A stretch of DNA of 64,000 nt, from NCBI GenBank assembly GCA_020852275.1, contig JADZBE010000032.1, forward strand, positions 1 through 64,000, written 5' to 3'. The DNA is from Phycisphaerales bacterium. GTDB taxonomy: Bacteria; Planctomycetota; Phycisphaerae; UBA1845. The notes under the pieces are model-generated. The model did no database searches. It saw only the letters and a program-made list of their open reading frames with translations, and was not told the origin of the DNA. Numbering within the stretch: the stretch's first letter is position 1; every line of letters starts with the position of its first letter. The translations under genes and the position numbers were made by a program. Shown one piece after another: positions 17,545-27,330 of this stretch.

Positions 17545-18772
17545 ATCGGATTTGATCGACCCCGCCGAGGGAGTTCGCCGCGTGCGCGAGCACGTCGCCG
17601 CGGGGCGCACGGAAACCGTGCCCTTGCGAGAGGCGCTGCACCGAACGCTGGCGGAGGCGATCCGCTGCGACGTGGACTATCCCCCGTTCGACCGGGCGCT
17701 GATGGACGGATTCGCGGTGCGTGCGGCCGATGTCATGGGCGCACCCCTTTCGCTGCGCGTGGCGGGGCAGATCGCCGCCGGGCAGGAAGCGCCGCGCGAG
17801 CTGCGCGCCAGCGAAGCGATGCAGATCAACACGGGCGCCCCGATCCCGCGCGGCGCCGACGCCGTCGTCCGCGTGGAGGACACGGAGGCGTTCCGCGATT
17901 CGCCCATCGTGCGCATTCTCAAGCCCGTTCCCAAGGGCCACTTCATCACAACGAAGGGAGCCTACATCCGCGAAGGGAGGGAATCGCTCCGGGCGGGAAC
18001 GCTGTTGGGTCCACTGGAGACGGCGGTGGCGGCCACCTGCGGCGCGGCGAACGTCTGCGTTTATGCGCGCCCCCGCGTCGGCATTCTCGTGACGGGGGAC
18101 GAGCTGATTGACATTGACCGCAAGCCGTCCGGGGCGGCGATCCGTAATTCGAATCAGTATTTGCTCGAAGCGCTCGTGCGCGAGGCGCATGCCGAGCCGG
18201 TCGTTCTGGGCGCTGCACATGATCGGGTGGACGACCTTCGGGCGAAGGTGGCGGACGCGCTGACGCGATGCGACGTCTTGTGCATGACCGGCGGCGTGTC
18301 CATGGGCGCATTTGATTTCGTGCCGGGCGCGCTGGCGGAATGCGGCTGCACGACGCGGTTTCACAAGGTGGCGATCAAGCCGGGTCGCCCCACCTTGTTC
18401 GCCACGTCGGCGTCCGGTCAGCCCGTCTTCGCGCTGCCCGGCAACCCGATCAGCGCGTTCATCGGATTTCACCTGTTTGTGTCGGTCGCGCTGGCGTGCC
18501 TGCAAGGAAGGGCGGATGCCGAGCGGCTCCGGCTTCGCGCGCGGCTCAACGGGCGGCTTCCGGCGACGACGGACCGGTGCAGCTTTCAGCCCGCGCGACT
18601 GAGCGTTGAGGAGGACGGCTCGCTGGGCGCGGAGGCGCTGCCCTGGCAGGGGTCGGGAGATCCGTTCGGCATGGCCGGGGCAGCGGGGTTGATCGTGCGC
18701 GAGTGCCGCCAGCCGCCCGCGGGACAGGGCGCGTGGGTCACGGTCCTGCCGCTGCCGACACTTGCGGGATGA
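17537..18772 (+). CDS. moeA: Molybdopterin molybdotransferase MoeA
   Basis: The protein has 411 residues, the normal length. MoeA inserts molybdate into adenylylated molybdopterin in the last step of molybdenum cofactor synthesis, in the cytoplasm. The family marks appear in order: PPFDRALMDGFAV, MQINTGAPIPRGADAVVRVEDT, RPRVGILVTGDEL, IRNSNQYLL, CMTGGVSMGAFDFVP, KVAIKPGRPTLFA and FALPGNPISAF, then the C-terminal barrel (domain IV). No other cofactor genes lie next to it. The start is fixed by the GGAGGG site of the third 24-bp leader unit. Confidence 0.95.
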   Translation: MAVSDLIDPAEGVRRVREHVAAGRTETVPLREALHRTLAEAIRCDVDYPPFDRALMDGFAVRAADVMGAPLSLRVAGQIAAGQEAPRELRASEAMQINTGAPIPRGADAVVRVEDTEAFRDSPIVRILKPVPKGHFITTKGAYIREGRESLRAGTLLGPLETAVAATCGAANVCVYARPRVGILVTGDELIDIDRKPSGAAIRNSNQYLLEALVREAHAEPVVLGAAHDRVDDLRAKVADALTRCDVLCMTGGVSMGAFDFVPGALAECGCTTRFHKVAIKPGRPTLFATSASGQPVFALPGNPISAFIGFHLFVSVALACLQGRADAERLRLRARLNGRLPATTDRCSFQPARLSVEEDGSLGAEALPWQGSGDPFGMAGAAGLIVRECRQPPAGQGAWVTVLPLPTLAG

Positions 18773-18826
18773 GGAGGCGGAAGGGCGTCGTGTGGAGCAG
18801 GTAAGGTGTGTTGGTTGCTTGCGCGC

Positions 18827-18861
18827 CACGGTCAGGCGAGTACGCCAGACCGTGCCACCCA
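18827..18861. repeat. 'CCACGGTC...GACCGTGCCACC' dispersed palindrome
   Basis: A copy of the family seen at 6576, 6652, 28345 and 41893, with CACGGTC and GACCGTG as its inverted halves. It lies between moeA and the helicase gene. Confidence 0.7.
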
Positions 18862-18881
18862 CACGCGAGGAAAAGGTCATC

Positions 18882-20849
18882 ATGTCGGCGAGGAAGAATC
18901 CTGTCGCAACCATGTTCGCGCCCGGCGGGCCGATCGCGGGGCAGCTTGCGCGCTTCGAGGCGCGCCCGCAGCAGGTCGAGATGGCCTCGGCGATTGAGCG
19001 CGCTTTCGCGGACAATGCCCACCTGATCGTCGAGGCGGGGACCGGCGTGGGCAAGAGCTTTGCCTACCTCCTGCCGGCCATTCTCCGCGCCGTCGAGCAC
19101 AAAGAGCGGATCGTCGTCAGCACGCACACCATCGCCCTTCAGGAGCAGCTCATCCACAAGGACATTCCTTTCCTGGCGAAGATTCTGCCCGGCGCGTTCG
19201 AGGCCGTCCTGGTGAAGGGCAGGTCGAACTACCTCGGTCTGCGGCGCCTGGAGCGCACGGTGCAGCAGGCCTCGCAGCTCCTCTCCAGTGATGAGATGTT
19301 CGATGAGCTTCGACGGATCAAGGCGTGGTCGAAGACGACGAACGAGGGGTCGCTGTCCGACCTGCCGCTCTCGCCGAATGGCGCGGTGTGGGAGCGCGTG
19401 AGGAGCGACACGAACGATTGCATGGGGCGCAAGTGCCCGCGTTTCGAGGAGTGCTTCTATCAGTTGGCGCGACGGCGGATGCACAAGGCGCAGATTCTCG
19501 TCGTCAATCACGCGCTGCTGATGACCGACCTGGCGCTGCGCGGGAAGGATGCCTCGGTCCTGCCGGATTATCACCGCGTGATCCTCGACGAGGCGCACAC
19601 GGTGGAGCAGGCGGCCAGCGACTACCTCGGTCTGGAAGTGTCCAGCACGCAGGTGCAGTTCCTGCTCAACAGCTTGTACAACGAGCGCACGGGCAAGGGG
19701 CTGCTCGCCACCACGCTGCTGCACCGCCAGGAGCTTCCGCTGGTGGCCGGCGCGGCGCGCGCGGCCATGGAGTATTTCGAGGATCTGGCCGACTGGCAGC
19801 AGCATCACGGGCGCTCCAACGGTCGGTTGATGCAGCCGCCACAGGCCGCGAACCGGCTCACGCCAGCGCTGATCGAGTTGGGTAAGGGCCTGGAAACACT
19901 GGGCAGCAAGTCGGGAAGCGAGGAGGAGAAGCTGGCGCTGACGGGCGCGGCCTCGCGCTGCGCGGAGATGGCAGGCGCCATCCGCACGCTCCATGAGCAA
20001 AACGTGGCGGACTGGGTGTATTGGATGGAGGTCCGCTCCGAGCGGTTCCTCCGCGTGACGCTGGGCGCCAAGCCGATCCACGTGGGTCCGGCGATGAAGG
20101 CGCTGCTCTTCGACCGTGTGCGCAGCGTCGTGCTCACCTCGGCCACGCTGTCCGCCGGAAGCGGCGCGGACTTCGGCTATCTTCGTGAGCGGCTGGGACT
20201 CGAGAATGCGGCGGAGCTGAAGCTCGGCTCGCCGTTTGATTTCAAGCGACAGGCAGTCGTGCACGTCGAGCCGGCGATGCCCGATCCCGGCGACGCCGGC
20301 GCGTTCGTCGAGGCAGTCTGCGAGCGTCTACAGCGCTACCTGAAGCTGACGGGCGGCCGGGCGTTTGTGTTGTTCACCAGCCACGCCATGCTGCGGCGGT
20401 GCGCCGAGGCGCTGGCGCTGTTCTGCCGCGAGGAGGGCTTTCCCCTGTTCGTGCAGGGCACGGGAATGCCGCGGTCGCAGATGCTCGAAGCGTTCCGCGC
20501 GACGGATCACAGCGTGCTGTTCGGCGCGGAGAGTTTCTGGAGCGGCGTGGATTTGCCCGGAGAAGCGCTGTCCAACGTCATCATCGTCAAGCTGCCCTTC
20601 TCCGCGCCGGATGATCCGCTGGTAGAGGCTCGGGTCGAGCAGATTCGCAAGGCCAACGGCAATCCGTTTCTTCAATTCCAGGTTCCCGAGGCCGTGCTGA
20701 AGTTTCGGCAAGCCGTCGGGCGGCTCATCCGGACGCAGACGGACACGGGGATCGTGGCGATCCTCGACCCGCGCGTGATGACGAAGCCGTACGGAAAGCA
20801 GTTTTTGGGCAGCCTGCCGCCGTGTCGCGTGGAGGTTCACAAGGGCTGA
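18882..20849 (+). CDS. dinG: DinG-family (XPD-like) ATP-dependent DNA helicase
   Basis: The ATG at 18882 follows GAGGAAAAGG; the longer frame starts in a dispersed repeat. The protein has 655 residues. Motifs in order: Q/I region EARPQQVEMASAIERAF, Walker A EAGTGVGKSF, Ia VVSTHTIALQEQL, then an Fe-S cluster insert with Cys in NDCMGRKCPRFEEC followed by ILVVNHALLMTDL, DEAH box VILDEAHTVE, motif III VVLTSATLS, GRAFVLFTSH, ESFWSGVDLPG, and motif VI RQAVGRLIRTQTDTG. This layout is that of bacterial DinG/YoaA helicases that unwind damaged, R-loop or G-quadruplex DNA. No exonuclease domain is fused. Three Cys are clear; a fourth ligand is not identified with certainty. Confidence 0.9.
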   Translation: MSARKNPVATMFAPGGPIAGQLARFEARPQQVEMASAIERAFADNAHLIVEAGTGVGKSFAYLLPAILRAVEHKERIVVSTHTIALQEQLIHKDIPFLAKILPGAFEAVLVKGRSNYLGLRRLERTVQQASQLLSSDEMFDELRRIKAWSKTTNEGSLSDLPLSPNGAVWERVRSDTNDCMGRKCPRFEECFYQLARRRMHKAQILVVNHALLMTDLALRGKDASVLPDYHRVILDEAHTVEQAASDYLGLEVSSTQVQFLLNSLYNERTGKGLLATTLLHRQELPLVAGAARAAMEYFEDLADWQQHHGRSNGRLMQPPQAANRLTPALIELGKGLETLGSKSGSEEEKLALTGAASRCAEMAGAIRTLHEQNVADWVYWMEVRSERFLRVTLGAKPIHVGPAMKALLFDRVRSVVLTSATLSAGSGADFGYLRERLGLENAAELKLGSPFDFKRQAVVHVEPAMPDPGDAGAFVEAVCERLQRYLKLTGGRAFVLFTSHAMLRRCAEALALFCREEGFPLFVQGTGMPRSQMLEAFRATDHSVLFGAESFWSGVDLPGEALSNVIIVKLPFSAPDDPLVEARVEQIRKANGNPFLQFQVPEAVLKFRQAVGRLIRTQTDTGIVAILDPRVMTKPYGKQFLGSLPPCRVEVHKG

Positions 20850-20988
20850 GCGATCCGGAAGCGCACTCCGGCGGGCCGACGTCCGGAGTCCGTCGAGAGT
20901 TGCCGGACGCCTTGGGGGATCATCGCGCTCGTGGCGATCCGCAGCATGGGGTCGTCGGGCCTTACGAGGTTGTGTTGCCGGATTTTTG

Positions 20989-21018
20989 TTGCGTGCTTGC
21001 TCGTCCTCAGGCTATACT
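20989..21018 (+). promoter_or_regulatory. Putative sigma-70 promoter of the giant FG-GAP gene
   Basis: TTGCGT at 20989-20994 and TATACT at 21013-21018, spaced 18 bp, in a locally A/T-richer stretch 74 bp before the start at 21092. Confidence 0.5.
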
Positions 21019-21091
21019 CGCTCCCAAGTTTGGTCCGTGCCGAATTCATGTCTTGGCGCGAAGCGTATGAACACCACCGGGGAGACCGGTC

Positions 21092-24000
21092 ATGTCCGTG
21101 ACGAGAAGACGTGCCGATGACCCGCGTGGCCGCGCGCCGTTTTATCGCCTTGCCGGCGCCGGCGGGTGGAAACAGCAATGCGGATGGTCGCTGCTTGTTT
21201 CCGGGGTATTCGTCCTAACCTGCGCGGCTCAAGAGCACGGAAGTTCGCCGCCCGCCGCTGGAGCTGATGAGAAGCTCTCGAAGGCGCCGGGCGAGCAGGC
21301 GCGCCAGACGGAGGAGCGACTGGGCAGCAAGGTCCGCAAGTTCGATCCGCGCGAGGACGCGTGGGAAGGCGAGGTCCTCAACGAGGTCACCGGCGCGCAA
21401 CTGAATGCACTCGGCAAGTTGATCGAACATCCCGCGGATGCCGACGAGGCGCATCTGGGCGCGATTGCCGCGCCAACGTATGCCGGCGCGCCGCTTCGAC
21501 CCAGCCCCCTCGTAGAAGCCTTCAACGACGGCGTCACGGTCGTGCGCCGCGCGGCCGCATTGGGCGCGGACTTGCGCGACCGGGACCAGACGCTGACCGG
21601 CGCGGCGGGGCTGGGGGAAGCGCTGCGCGGGCTGGCGGAGCCGCTTGCGGGCTGCAGCGACGTTCACGTCAAGTTCAAGATCATCAGCGTCATCCCGGCT
21701 GAAAAAACAGTCGAAACGCGCGCGTACTACCAGGCGTGGGGGCACGGGAAATCCGGCGTGGTCCAGCTAAGCGCGACGTGGACGACGCGGTGGGTCCGGC
21801 AGGACGGCAGCGCGCCGCCGCGGCTCGAATGGATCGGCGTAGAAGCGTACGAGGAAACAGCGGGTCCGCGAAACGGCGACCCGATGTTCACCGAGGCCAC
21901 GCGCTCGGTTCTTGGCGGCAATCCGTCTTTCGAGCAGCAGTTGCTGCCTTCCCTGGAAACGTGGCTGGCGACGATGGACCGTTCGCTCGGGCTGGAGATC
22001 AGCGGACACGAAGGCATCGTTCTCGGCGATGTGAACGGCGACGGTCTGGACGACCTGTTCGTCTGCCAACCGGGCGGACTGCCCAACCGGCTCTACGTCC
22101 ACCAGCCGGACGGAACGGCGCGCGACGCGACGCGCGAGGCCGGTCTCGATCTTCTGGAAATGACGCATTCAGCGCTGATGGTCGATTTCGACAATGACGG
22201 CGATCAGGATCTCGCCATCACGATTTCCCCCGGAGTGCTGCTGTACGCCAACGACGGCGCCGGCAAATTCAAGCCCGCGAGCATGATCGAAAAGCCGAAT
22301 GCCCATGCCCTGGCGGCGGCGGACTACGACCTCGACGGCAACCTGGATTTGTACGTGGGGTGCTACTTCACGCCGCAGAGCATGGGCACTCTGCCGGTCC
22401 CGTATCACGACGCCAACAACGGCGCTCCGAACTTTCTGCTGCGCAACGATGGCGGGCTGAAGTTCAGCGACGTCACCGAGCAGGTCGGACTGAACGTCAA
22501 CAACACGCGGTTCACTTTCGCCGCGTCGTGGGAGGACTTCGACAACGACGGCGACCCGGACCTCTACGTCGCCAACGATTTCGGGCGCAACAATTTGTAC
22601 CGCAACGACAAGGGGTTCTTTCGCGACGTCGCGGGCGAGGCCGGCGTGGAGGACATTTCCGCGGGCATGGGCGTGTCGTGGGGCGACTACAACCGCGACG
22701 GGCTGATGGATCTTTGCGTCAGCAACATGTTCTCCTCGGCGGGGAGCCGCGTCGCCCATCAGCGGCAGTTCAAGACCGATCTGAACCCGGAGACCAAGGA
22801 GCAGTTTCAGCGCCACGCCAAGGGCAATTCGCTGTTTGAGAACGCGGGAGACGGGACGTTCCGCGACGTGAGCGAGACCGCCGCCGTGACCATGGGGCGC
22901 TGGGCATGGGGCGCGTGTTTCACGGACCTGAATAACGACGGTCTTGACGACCTCGTCGTGCCCAATGGGTTCATCAGCTCGGAGGACACGAAGGATTTGT
23001 GCAGCTTCTTCTGGCGACAGGTCGTGTCGCTTTCGCCAACGGACAACACGGGCAACACGCCGGACACGTACACCCTGGGCTGGGTCGCCACCTGGCGGAT
23101 GGTCAAGGAAGGGCGTTCGTGGAGCGGGTACGAGCGGAACTGCGCCTTCCTGAACACGGGCGGGCCGCAGTTCGCCGACGTATCGGCCGTGTCGGGTCTC
23201 GACTTTGACGACGACGCGCGGGCGGTGGCGCTGGTGGACTGGGACTTTGACGGGCGGCGCGATCTGTGGCTGGCCAACCGGACAGGTCCGCGCGTGCGGT
23301 TCATGCACAACGTCGCGCCGACGGAGGGGTCTTTCCTGACGGTGGGGCTGACGGGACGGACGTGCAACCGCGATGCGGTCGGCGCGCGGCTGGAAGTCCA
23401 CCTCAAGGGAGGCGGCGCGCCGTATATCCGCACGCTTCGCGCTGGGGAGGGTTACCTCGCCCAGTCCAGCAAGTGGATCCATTTCGGTCTGCCCAAGGCC
23501 GCGGAGATGGAACGGCTCGTAGTGCGTTGGCCCGACGGCAAGGCCGAGGAAATCAGGGACGCTAAGCTCAACGGCATCTACCGCGTCGCCCAGGGAGAAG
23601 GATGGGCCTCGCCGTGGTCGCCGCCTCCACCCGGCGCCTCGCTGACGTCGGAGCCGCTGACGGCGCCGCCCGTGTCGGAGAAGGCGAGGATCGTCGTTGC
23701 TTCCCGACTCCCGCTGCCCGAGATGGAATTCACGGGGCTTGATGGCAAGGTGCAGAAGCTGCCGTCGGGCGGTCCAGTGCTCCTCCACCTGTGGGCGAGC
23801 TGGTGCCCCAACTGCCTGGCCGAGTTGAAGGGCTGGTCCGCCGAGGCGGAGCAGTTGCGCGCCGCGGGCGTTCGTATCGTTGCGCTTTCGGTGGACGAGG
23901 ACTCTGCCAAGGACCAGGCGCGCGAAGTGCTCAAAGACGTGAACTGGCCGCTGGAGGCCGGGTTCGCGCCGGCGGAGACCGTTGACGTGCTCGATCTCGT

Positions 24001-25093
24001 CCAGCGCGTCGTGCTCGAGCGCGACCGGCGCATTCCGCTGCCGACCAGTTTCCTGGTGGACGCGGCGGGCCGGGTGACGGTGATCTATAGAGGTCCGGTG
24101 ACCGCGGCGACCCTGCTGAGCGACGCGCCGCTTCTGGGCGCCGCGCCGGTCGCGCTGCGCGTCGCCGCATGTCCATTCCCGGGCACGTGGCTCTCACCGC
24201 CGCCGGGTCCGGACCTGAAGGCTCTGGCGGATGAACTGGGACAGAGCGGCCATCCGCGGCAGGCGGCGCAGATGCTGGCCAAGGCGGAGAAGGCATCTTC
24301 GGAAATGGACGCTTCCAGGCTTGCCGGCGCGCGGATGAACCTGGGCGTCGCGCTGCATGTCGAAGGGAAGTACGCTGAGGCGGCGGCGGTGTTCGAGGAG
24401 CTTCTCAAGCAGCAGCCGGATCACCCGGACATCTTGAACAACCTCGGCAACGCGCTGGGGGGTCTGGGGAAGTTCGAGGAATCGCTGAAGTGCTTCAGCG
24501 ATTCGCTTCGCCTGAAGCCGGACAATCCGGACACGCTGGCGAACATGTCCGCGCCGCTTCGCGCCTTGGGCCGTCACGCCGAGGCGGAGAGCGCGCTGCG
24601 CCGGGCGATCGAGATCTATCCGCAGCACACCAAAGCCCTCAACGACCTGAGCATCGTGCTGATCGAGCAGAAGCGGACCTCAGAGGCGCTGCCGCTGCTG
24701 CGCAAAGTCATCGAGCTGGATCCCGGAAACATCCCGGCGATCTTCAACTACGCGGTCATCCTCGGCCGCACCGGGCAGACGACGGAGGCGATTGATTTGT
24801 GCCGGCGCGTCGTGCAGCTTGACCCGAATCACGTGCCGGCGCACACGTTCCTGGGCGTCATGTTCCAGCGCCAGCACCGTCCGGCGGATGCGACCGCCGC
24901 GTATGAGGAGGTGCTTCGCCTGGCGCCGGAGAATGAAGCGGCCCTGCACAACCTTGCCGTGATCGCGCTGAATCAGGGGGATCTCGCTGGCGCTGAGCGC
25001 TACGCCGGCATGCTTGACGCTATCAATCCGCAGCGCGCGGCGGCCTTGTTCACGGGGATTGAAAAAGCCAAGGCCAAGGCGCCCGGACCGTGA
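21092..25093 (+). CDS. Giant secreted fusion: FG-GAP/VCBS repeats, ASPIC/UnbV domain, thioredoxin domain, TPR repeats
   Basis: The protein has 1,333 residues. A hydrophobic segment at about 30-47 (WSLLVSGVFVLTCAAQ) is a signal or anchor. From about 300 to 750 come at least seven calcium-loop repeats of the FG-GAP type (GDVNGDGLDD, DFDNDGDQD, DYDLDGNLD, DFDNDGDPD, DYNRDGLMD, DLNNDGLDD, DWDFDGRRD), which should fold as a beta-propeller. An ASPIC/UnbV domain follows at about 754-815 (DAVGARLEV, then YLAQSSKWIHFGL). A TlpA-like thioredoxin domain has the redox motif Trp904-Cys905-Pro-Asn-Cys908. The last 280 residues are about seven TPRs (LNNLGNALGGLGKFEESLKC type). The first three parts should be outside the cytoplasm; the TPRs suggest protein binding. 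The function is unknown. Confidence 0.88.
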   Translation: MSVTRRRADDPRGRAPFYRLAGAGGWKQQCGWSLLVSGVFVLTCAAQEHGSSPPAAGADEKLSKAPGEQARQTEERLGSKVRKFDPREDAWEGEVLNEVTGAQLNALGKLIEHPADADEAHLGAIAAPTYAGAPLRPSPLVEAFNDGVTVVRRAAALGADLRDRDQTLTGAAGLGEALRGLAEPLAGCSDVHVKFKIISVIPAEKTVETRAYYQAWGHGKSGVVQLSATWTTRWVRQDGSAPPRLEWIGVEAYEETAGPRNGDPMFTEATRSVLGGNPSFEQQLLPSLETWLATMDRSLGLEISGHEGIVLGDVNGDGLDDLFVCQPGGLPNRLYVHQPDGTARDATREAGLDLLEMTHSALMVDFDNDGDQDLAITISPGVLLYANDGAGKFKPASMIEKPNAHALAAADYDLDGNLDLYVGCYFTPQSMGTLPVPYHDANNGAPNFLLRNDGGLKFSDVTEQVGLNVNNTRFTFAASWEDFDNDGDPDLYVANDFGRNNLYRNDKGFFRDVAGEAGVEDISAGMGVSWGDYNRDGLMDLCVSNMFSSAGSRVAHQRQFKTDLNPETKEQFQRHAKGNSLFENAGDGTFRDVSETAAVTMGRWAWGACFTDLNNDGLDDLVVPNGFISSEDTKDLCSFFWRQVVSLSPTDNTGNTPDTYTLGWVATWRMVKEGRSWSGYERNCAFLNTGGPQFADVSAVSGLDFDDDARAVALVDWDFDGRRDLWLANRTGPRVRFMHNVAPTEGSFLTVGLTGRTCNRDAVGARLEVHLKGGGAPYIRTLRAGEGYLAQSSKWIHFGLPKAAEMERLVVRWPDGKAEEIRDAKLNGIYRVAQGEGWASPWSPPPPGASLTSEPLTAPPVSEKARIVVASRLPLPEMEFTGLDGKVQKLPSGGPVLLHLWASWCPNCLAELKGWSAEAEQLRAAGVRIVALSVDEDSAKDQAREVLKDVNWPLEAGFAPAETVDVLDLVQRVVLERDRRIPLPTSFLVDAAGRVTVIYRGPVTAATLLSDAPLLGAAPVALRVAACPFPGTWLSPPPGPDLKALADELGQSGHPRQAAQMLAKAEKASSEMDASRLAGARMNLGVALHVEGKYAEAAAVFEELLKQQPDHPDILNNLGNALGGLGKFEESLKCFSDSLRLKPDNPDTLANMSAPLRALGRHAEAESALRRAIEIYPQHTKALNDLSIVLIEQKRTSEALPLLRKVIELDPGNIPAIFNYAVILGRTGQTTEAIDLCRRVVQLDPNHVPAHTFLGVMFQRQHRPADATAAYEEVLRLAPENEAALHNLAVIALNQGDLAGAERYAGMLDAINPQRAAALFTGIEKAKAKAPGP

Positions 25094-25267
25094 ATCGCGC
25101 TCCGGCGGTCAACCCGATGCGCTGAAACGGCCGATATTCACGGACGGCGCGCGGGCGAAGTGTGCCCGCTCACGGTGCGCCAGGGCGGCGCATCAGCGGC
25201 ATGGGCAGTGACCCTGAAAGACGCGAAGGTCGAACCGGCGCGGCCTTTCGCGGTGTAAGCGGCAGGT

Positions 25268-26215
25268 ATGAGCAATCCAGAACCGAATGAACGGGCAGGT
25301 CCGGATCCGGCTGCGGCGGGCGCGGGACCGTCTTTGGACGATCTTGATGCCCTGCTGGCGTCCGCGGCGGACCTTGCTACCGAGCTGGCGCAGGAGGTCG
25401 GTTCTTCCGGTCCGGCCGTCGCCGTGGCCGAGATGGACGCGGAATCGCTGTCGGAAACGGGCGATGCGCTCAGCGCGCTGGACGAGCAGCTCTCGCAGGT
25501 GAACGAGTTGACCGAGCGGGCCGTGGATGAGGTCGGCGCGGTCGAAACGGCGTCCGGAGACAGCGCCATACTCGGCGCGCTCCAATCCAGCGCCGCCGGC
25601 GCGGCGACGGAACCGCCGGCGCTGTCCGCGGCCGATCGCGCGCTGCTGGCGGACCTGGACGACCTGACGACGACGACTTCGTCGGCCGGCGCCGTGGATC
25701 CGTTCGGCACGCCCCCGTCGCGCGGAGGAGGTCCGGTTACGCCGCTCGCTTCACCCGCAACCCCGCCCACGGCTTTCCCTGCGGGAACTCCAAAGCATTT
25801 CGACACTCCGGTGACGGTTGCGGAGGGGGCAAAAACGGATCCGGCGTCGTCCGGAGATCCGGCGCCGACGGGCGCCGGCGGGGGCACGCTCCGGGGTCTG
25901 CTTCTTGCGCCGTTTCGACTGCTCGCGCGCGTCGTGGTGACGGCCCTTGAAGCCTTCGACTCGGCGTTTGCCTGGATTCCGCAGCGGATGAAAGGACTGG
26001 CCGGCTGGGCGGGGATCAGCACGTCGGTCGTCGCGTCGGCGGCGTGGGTGTACGTTCTGGCGACCAAGCCGCCGCCGATTCACCGCGCCGAGCCGCCGCC
26101 GCCGGTCGAGCCCGTGGAAGCCGAAGGCAAGTCGGAAGGCGGCGAAGCCCACGGGGCCGAACCGGCGCATGCCAAGGATGCCGCGCCGAGCAAGCCGGCG
26201 TCGTCGCCACACTGA
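25268..26215 (+). CDS. Hypothetical acidic low-complexity membrane protein
   Basis: The protein has 315 residues. The N-terminal 130 are acidic and Ala-rich with helical character (SLDDLDALLASAADLATEL, LSALDEQLSQVNELTERAV). A Pro/Thr/Gly linker follows. Near 215-270 an amphipathic stretch (LLLAPFRLLARVVVTALEAF) and a transmembrane helix (GISTSVVASAAWVYVLAT) appear, then a Pro/Glu/Ala/His-rich tail. I recognise no family. The ATG follows GGCAGG. Its last 136 bases overlap the end of the minus-strand ROK gene. Confidence 0.65.
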   Translation: MSNPEPNERAGPDPAAAGAGPSLDDLDALLASAADLATELAQEVGSSGPAVAVAEMDAESLSETGDALSALDEQLSQVNELTERAVDEVGAVETASGDSAILGALQSSAAGAATEPPALSAADRALLADLDDLTTTTSSAGAVDPFGTPPSRGGGPVTPLASPATPPTAFPAGTPKHFDTPVTVAEGAKTDPASSGDPAPTGAGGGTLRGLLLAPFRLLARVVVTALEAFDSAFAWIPQRMKGLAGWAGISTSVVASAAWVYVLATKPPPIHRAEPPPPVEPVEAEGKSEGGEAHGAEPAHAKDAAPSKPASSPH

Positions 26216-27018
26216 GCCGCGCGCAGCTCGGCGAATTCCCGCCCAACGGGCAAGGCGCACAACCCTCGTAGATGCTCATGGATCGCGGGGTATTCCTCGA
26301 TCAGCCCCCCACCGTAGACCAGTAAGGCGCTATCACCCAGCCTGCGCCGCAGCGATCCCACGGATTCGCTCAGCGCGGACTCTATCATCCGCGCGTCGAT
26401 CCGGTTATCCGCCGCCTGCGCCCTCAGGGCTGAGCGGGAGACATACGCCTCCAGGCACCCGCGCGATCCGCATCCGCAGGGTCGGTCCCATGCGTCGCCG
26501 AGCCGCAGGGGATCCAGATGTCGCCCGGGCGCGCGCGCGAGCGACGCGAAACGTCCGTTGCGAATCTCCGCATAACCCACGCCCGTGCCCAACCGCAGGT
26601 GGCCGAACACCGCGGGGCGCGAGCACGCGATGAACTCCGCCCACGTGGCCGCTTGAATGTCCGTGAACAACCGCACCTCCGCGGCGCGGTGCAGCGCAAG
26701 ATCCTTCGCCAACGGGCGACCTTCGCAGTAGGGAAGGTTCACGCTGCGGACAACCGTGCCCTGGCTGGGGTCCACGATGCCCGCCAGCGCCACGCCGATC
26801 GGCGCGGAGTGACTTTCGCCGATGTGCGGCTGCGGGCAACGCAGCGCCGCGATCTCGCCGGCAAGCCCCTCCAGCAGAGCGGCGTAGAGTTCGTCGAAGC
26901 GGTTGGCGTGGTCGGCGCGAGGGGTGGGCAGCGCCCGTCGCCCGACGATGCCGCGGCGGTCGTCGATCAGGGCGACGCGCGAGCGGGTGCCTCCGATGTC
27001 CACACTGATGCGAAGCAT
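26080..27018 (-). CDS. ROK-family sugar kinase or regulator
   Basis: From the Met at 27018 the protein has about 312 residues and opens with LRISVDIGGTRSRVALID, the phosphate-1 motif of ROK kinases (a longer frame starts at 27093). APIGVALAGIVDP and LFTDIQAATWAEF follow, then LRLGTGVGYAEI. The zinc site reads RPCGCGSRGCLEAYVS, the CxCGxxGCxE motif typical of ROK proteins. No helix-turn-helix precedes it, so a kinase (glucokinase or N-acetyl-sugar kinase) is more likely than a repressor. The asparagine-aspartate segment usual before the catalytic base reads FTDIQ, so catalysis is not certain. The 3' end overlaps the convergent gene by 136 bp. Confidence 0.75.
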   Translation of the reverse strand: MLRISVDIGGTRSRVALIDDRRGIVGRRALPTPRADHANRFDELYAALLEGLAGEIAALRCPQPHIGESHSAPIGVALAGIVDPSQGTVVRSVNLPYCEGRPLAKDLALHRAAEVRLFTDIQAATWAEFIACSRPAVFGHLRLGTGVGYAEIRNGRFASLARAPGRHLDPLRLGDAWDRPCGCGSRGCLEAYVSRSALRAQAADNRIDARMIESALSESVGSLRRRLGDSALLVYGGGLIEEYPAIHEHLRGLCALPVGREFAELRAAQCGDDAGLLGAASLACAGSAPWASPPSDLPSASTGSTGGGGSAR

Positions 27019-27330
27019 GTGGTTTGCAGGTGGAGCGTACCATGAATCTCCGGCCAGGTTGAGCGGATGGGTCGCCTCGCCCGCATCGGGCATGCTCAGT
27101 GCGTTGCTCCCCGACGGTTTTTGCTCGCCCGGCTGAATCCGCCGATGCGGGATTCGACGTAGAGATGGCAGGGGGCCATACGCGGGGGGGCGCCGGAGAT
27201 GGATCGGATACCCGCCGCGCGCCCGTCGCCGCGCTGGGCTTTGCGACGATCGGCGTCAAAATGCCGCTGCGGCCCCCGACTTGCGTCGGGGGTTCTGATC
27301 CCGAGGGAAGCCGCTTGGAGCATCCGCATC

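Noticed and set aside
17447..19054. 535-codon minus-strand frame over moeA and the helicase start
   Set aside because: Antisense shadow; the plus strand holds moeA with all family motifs.
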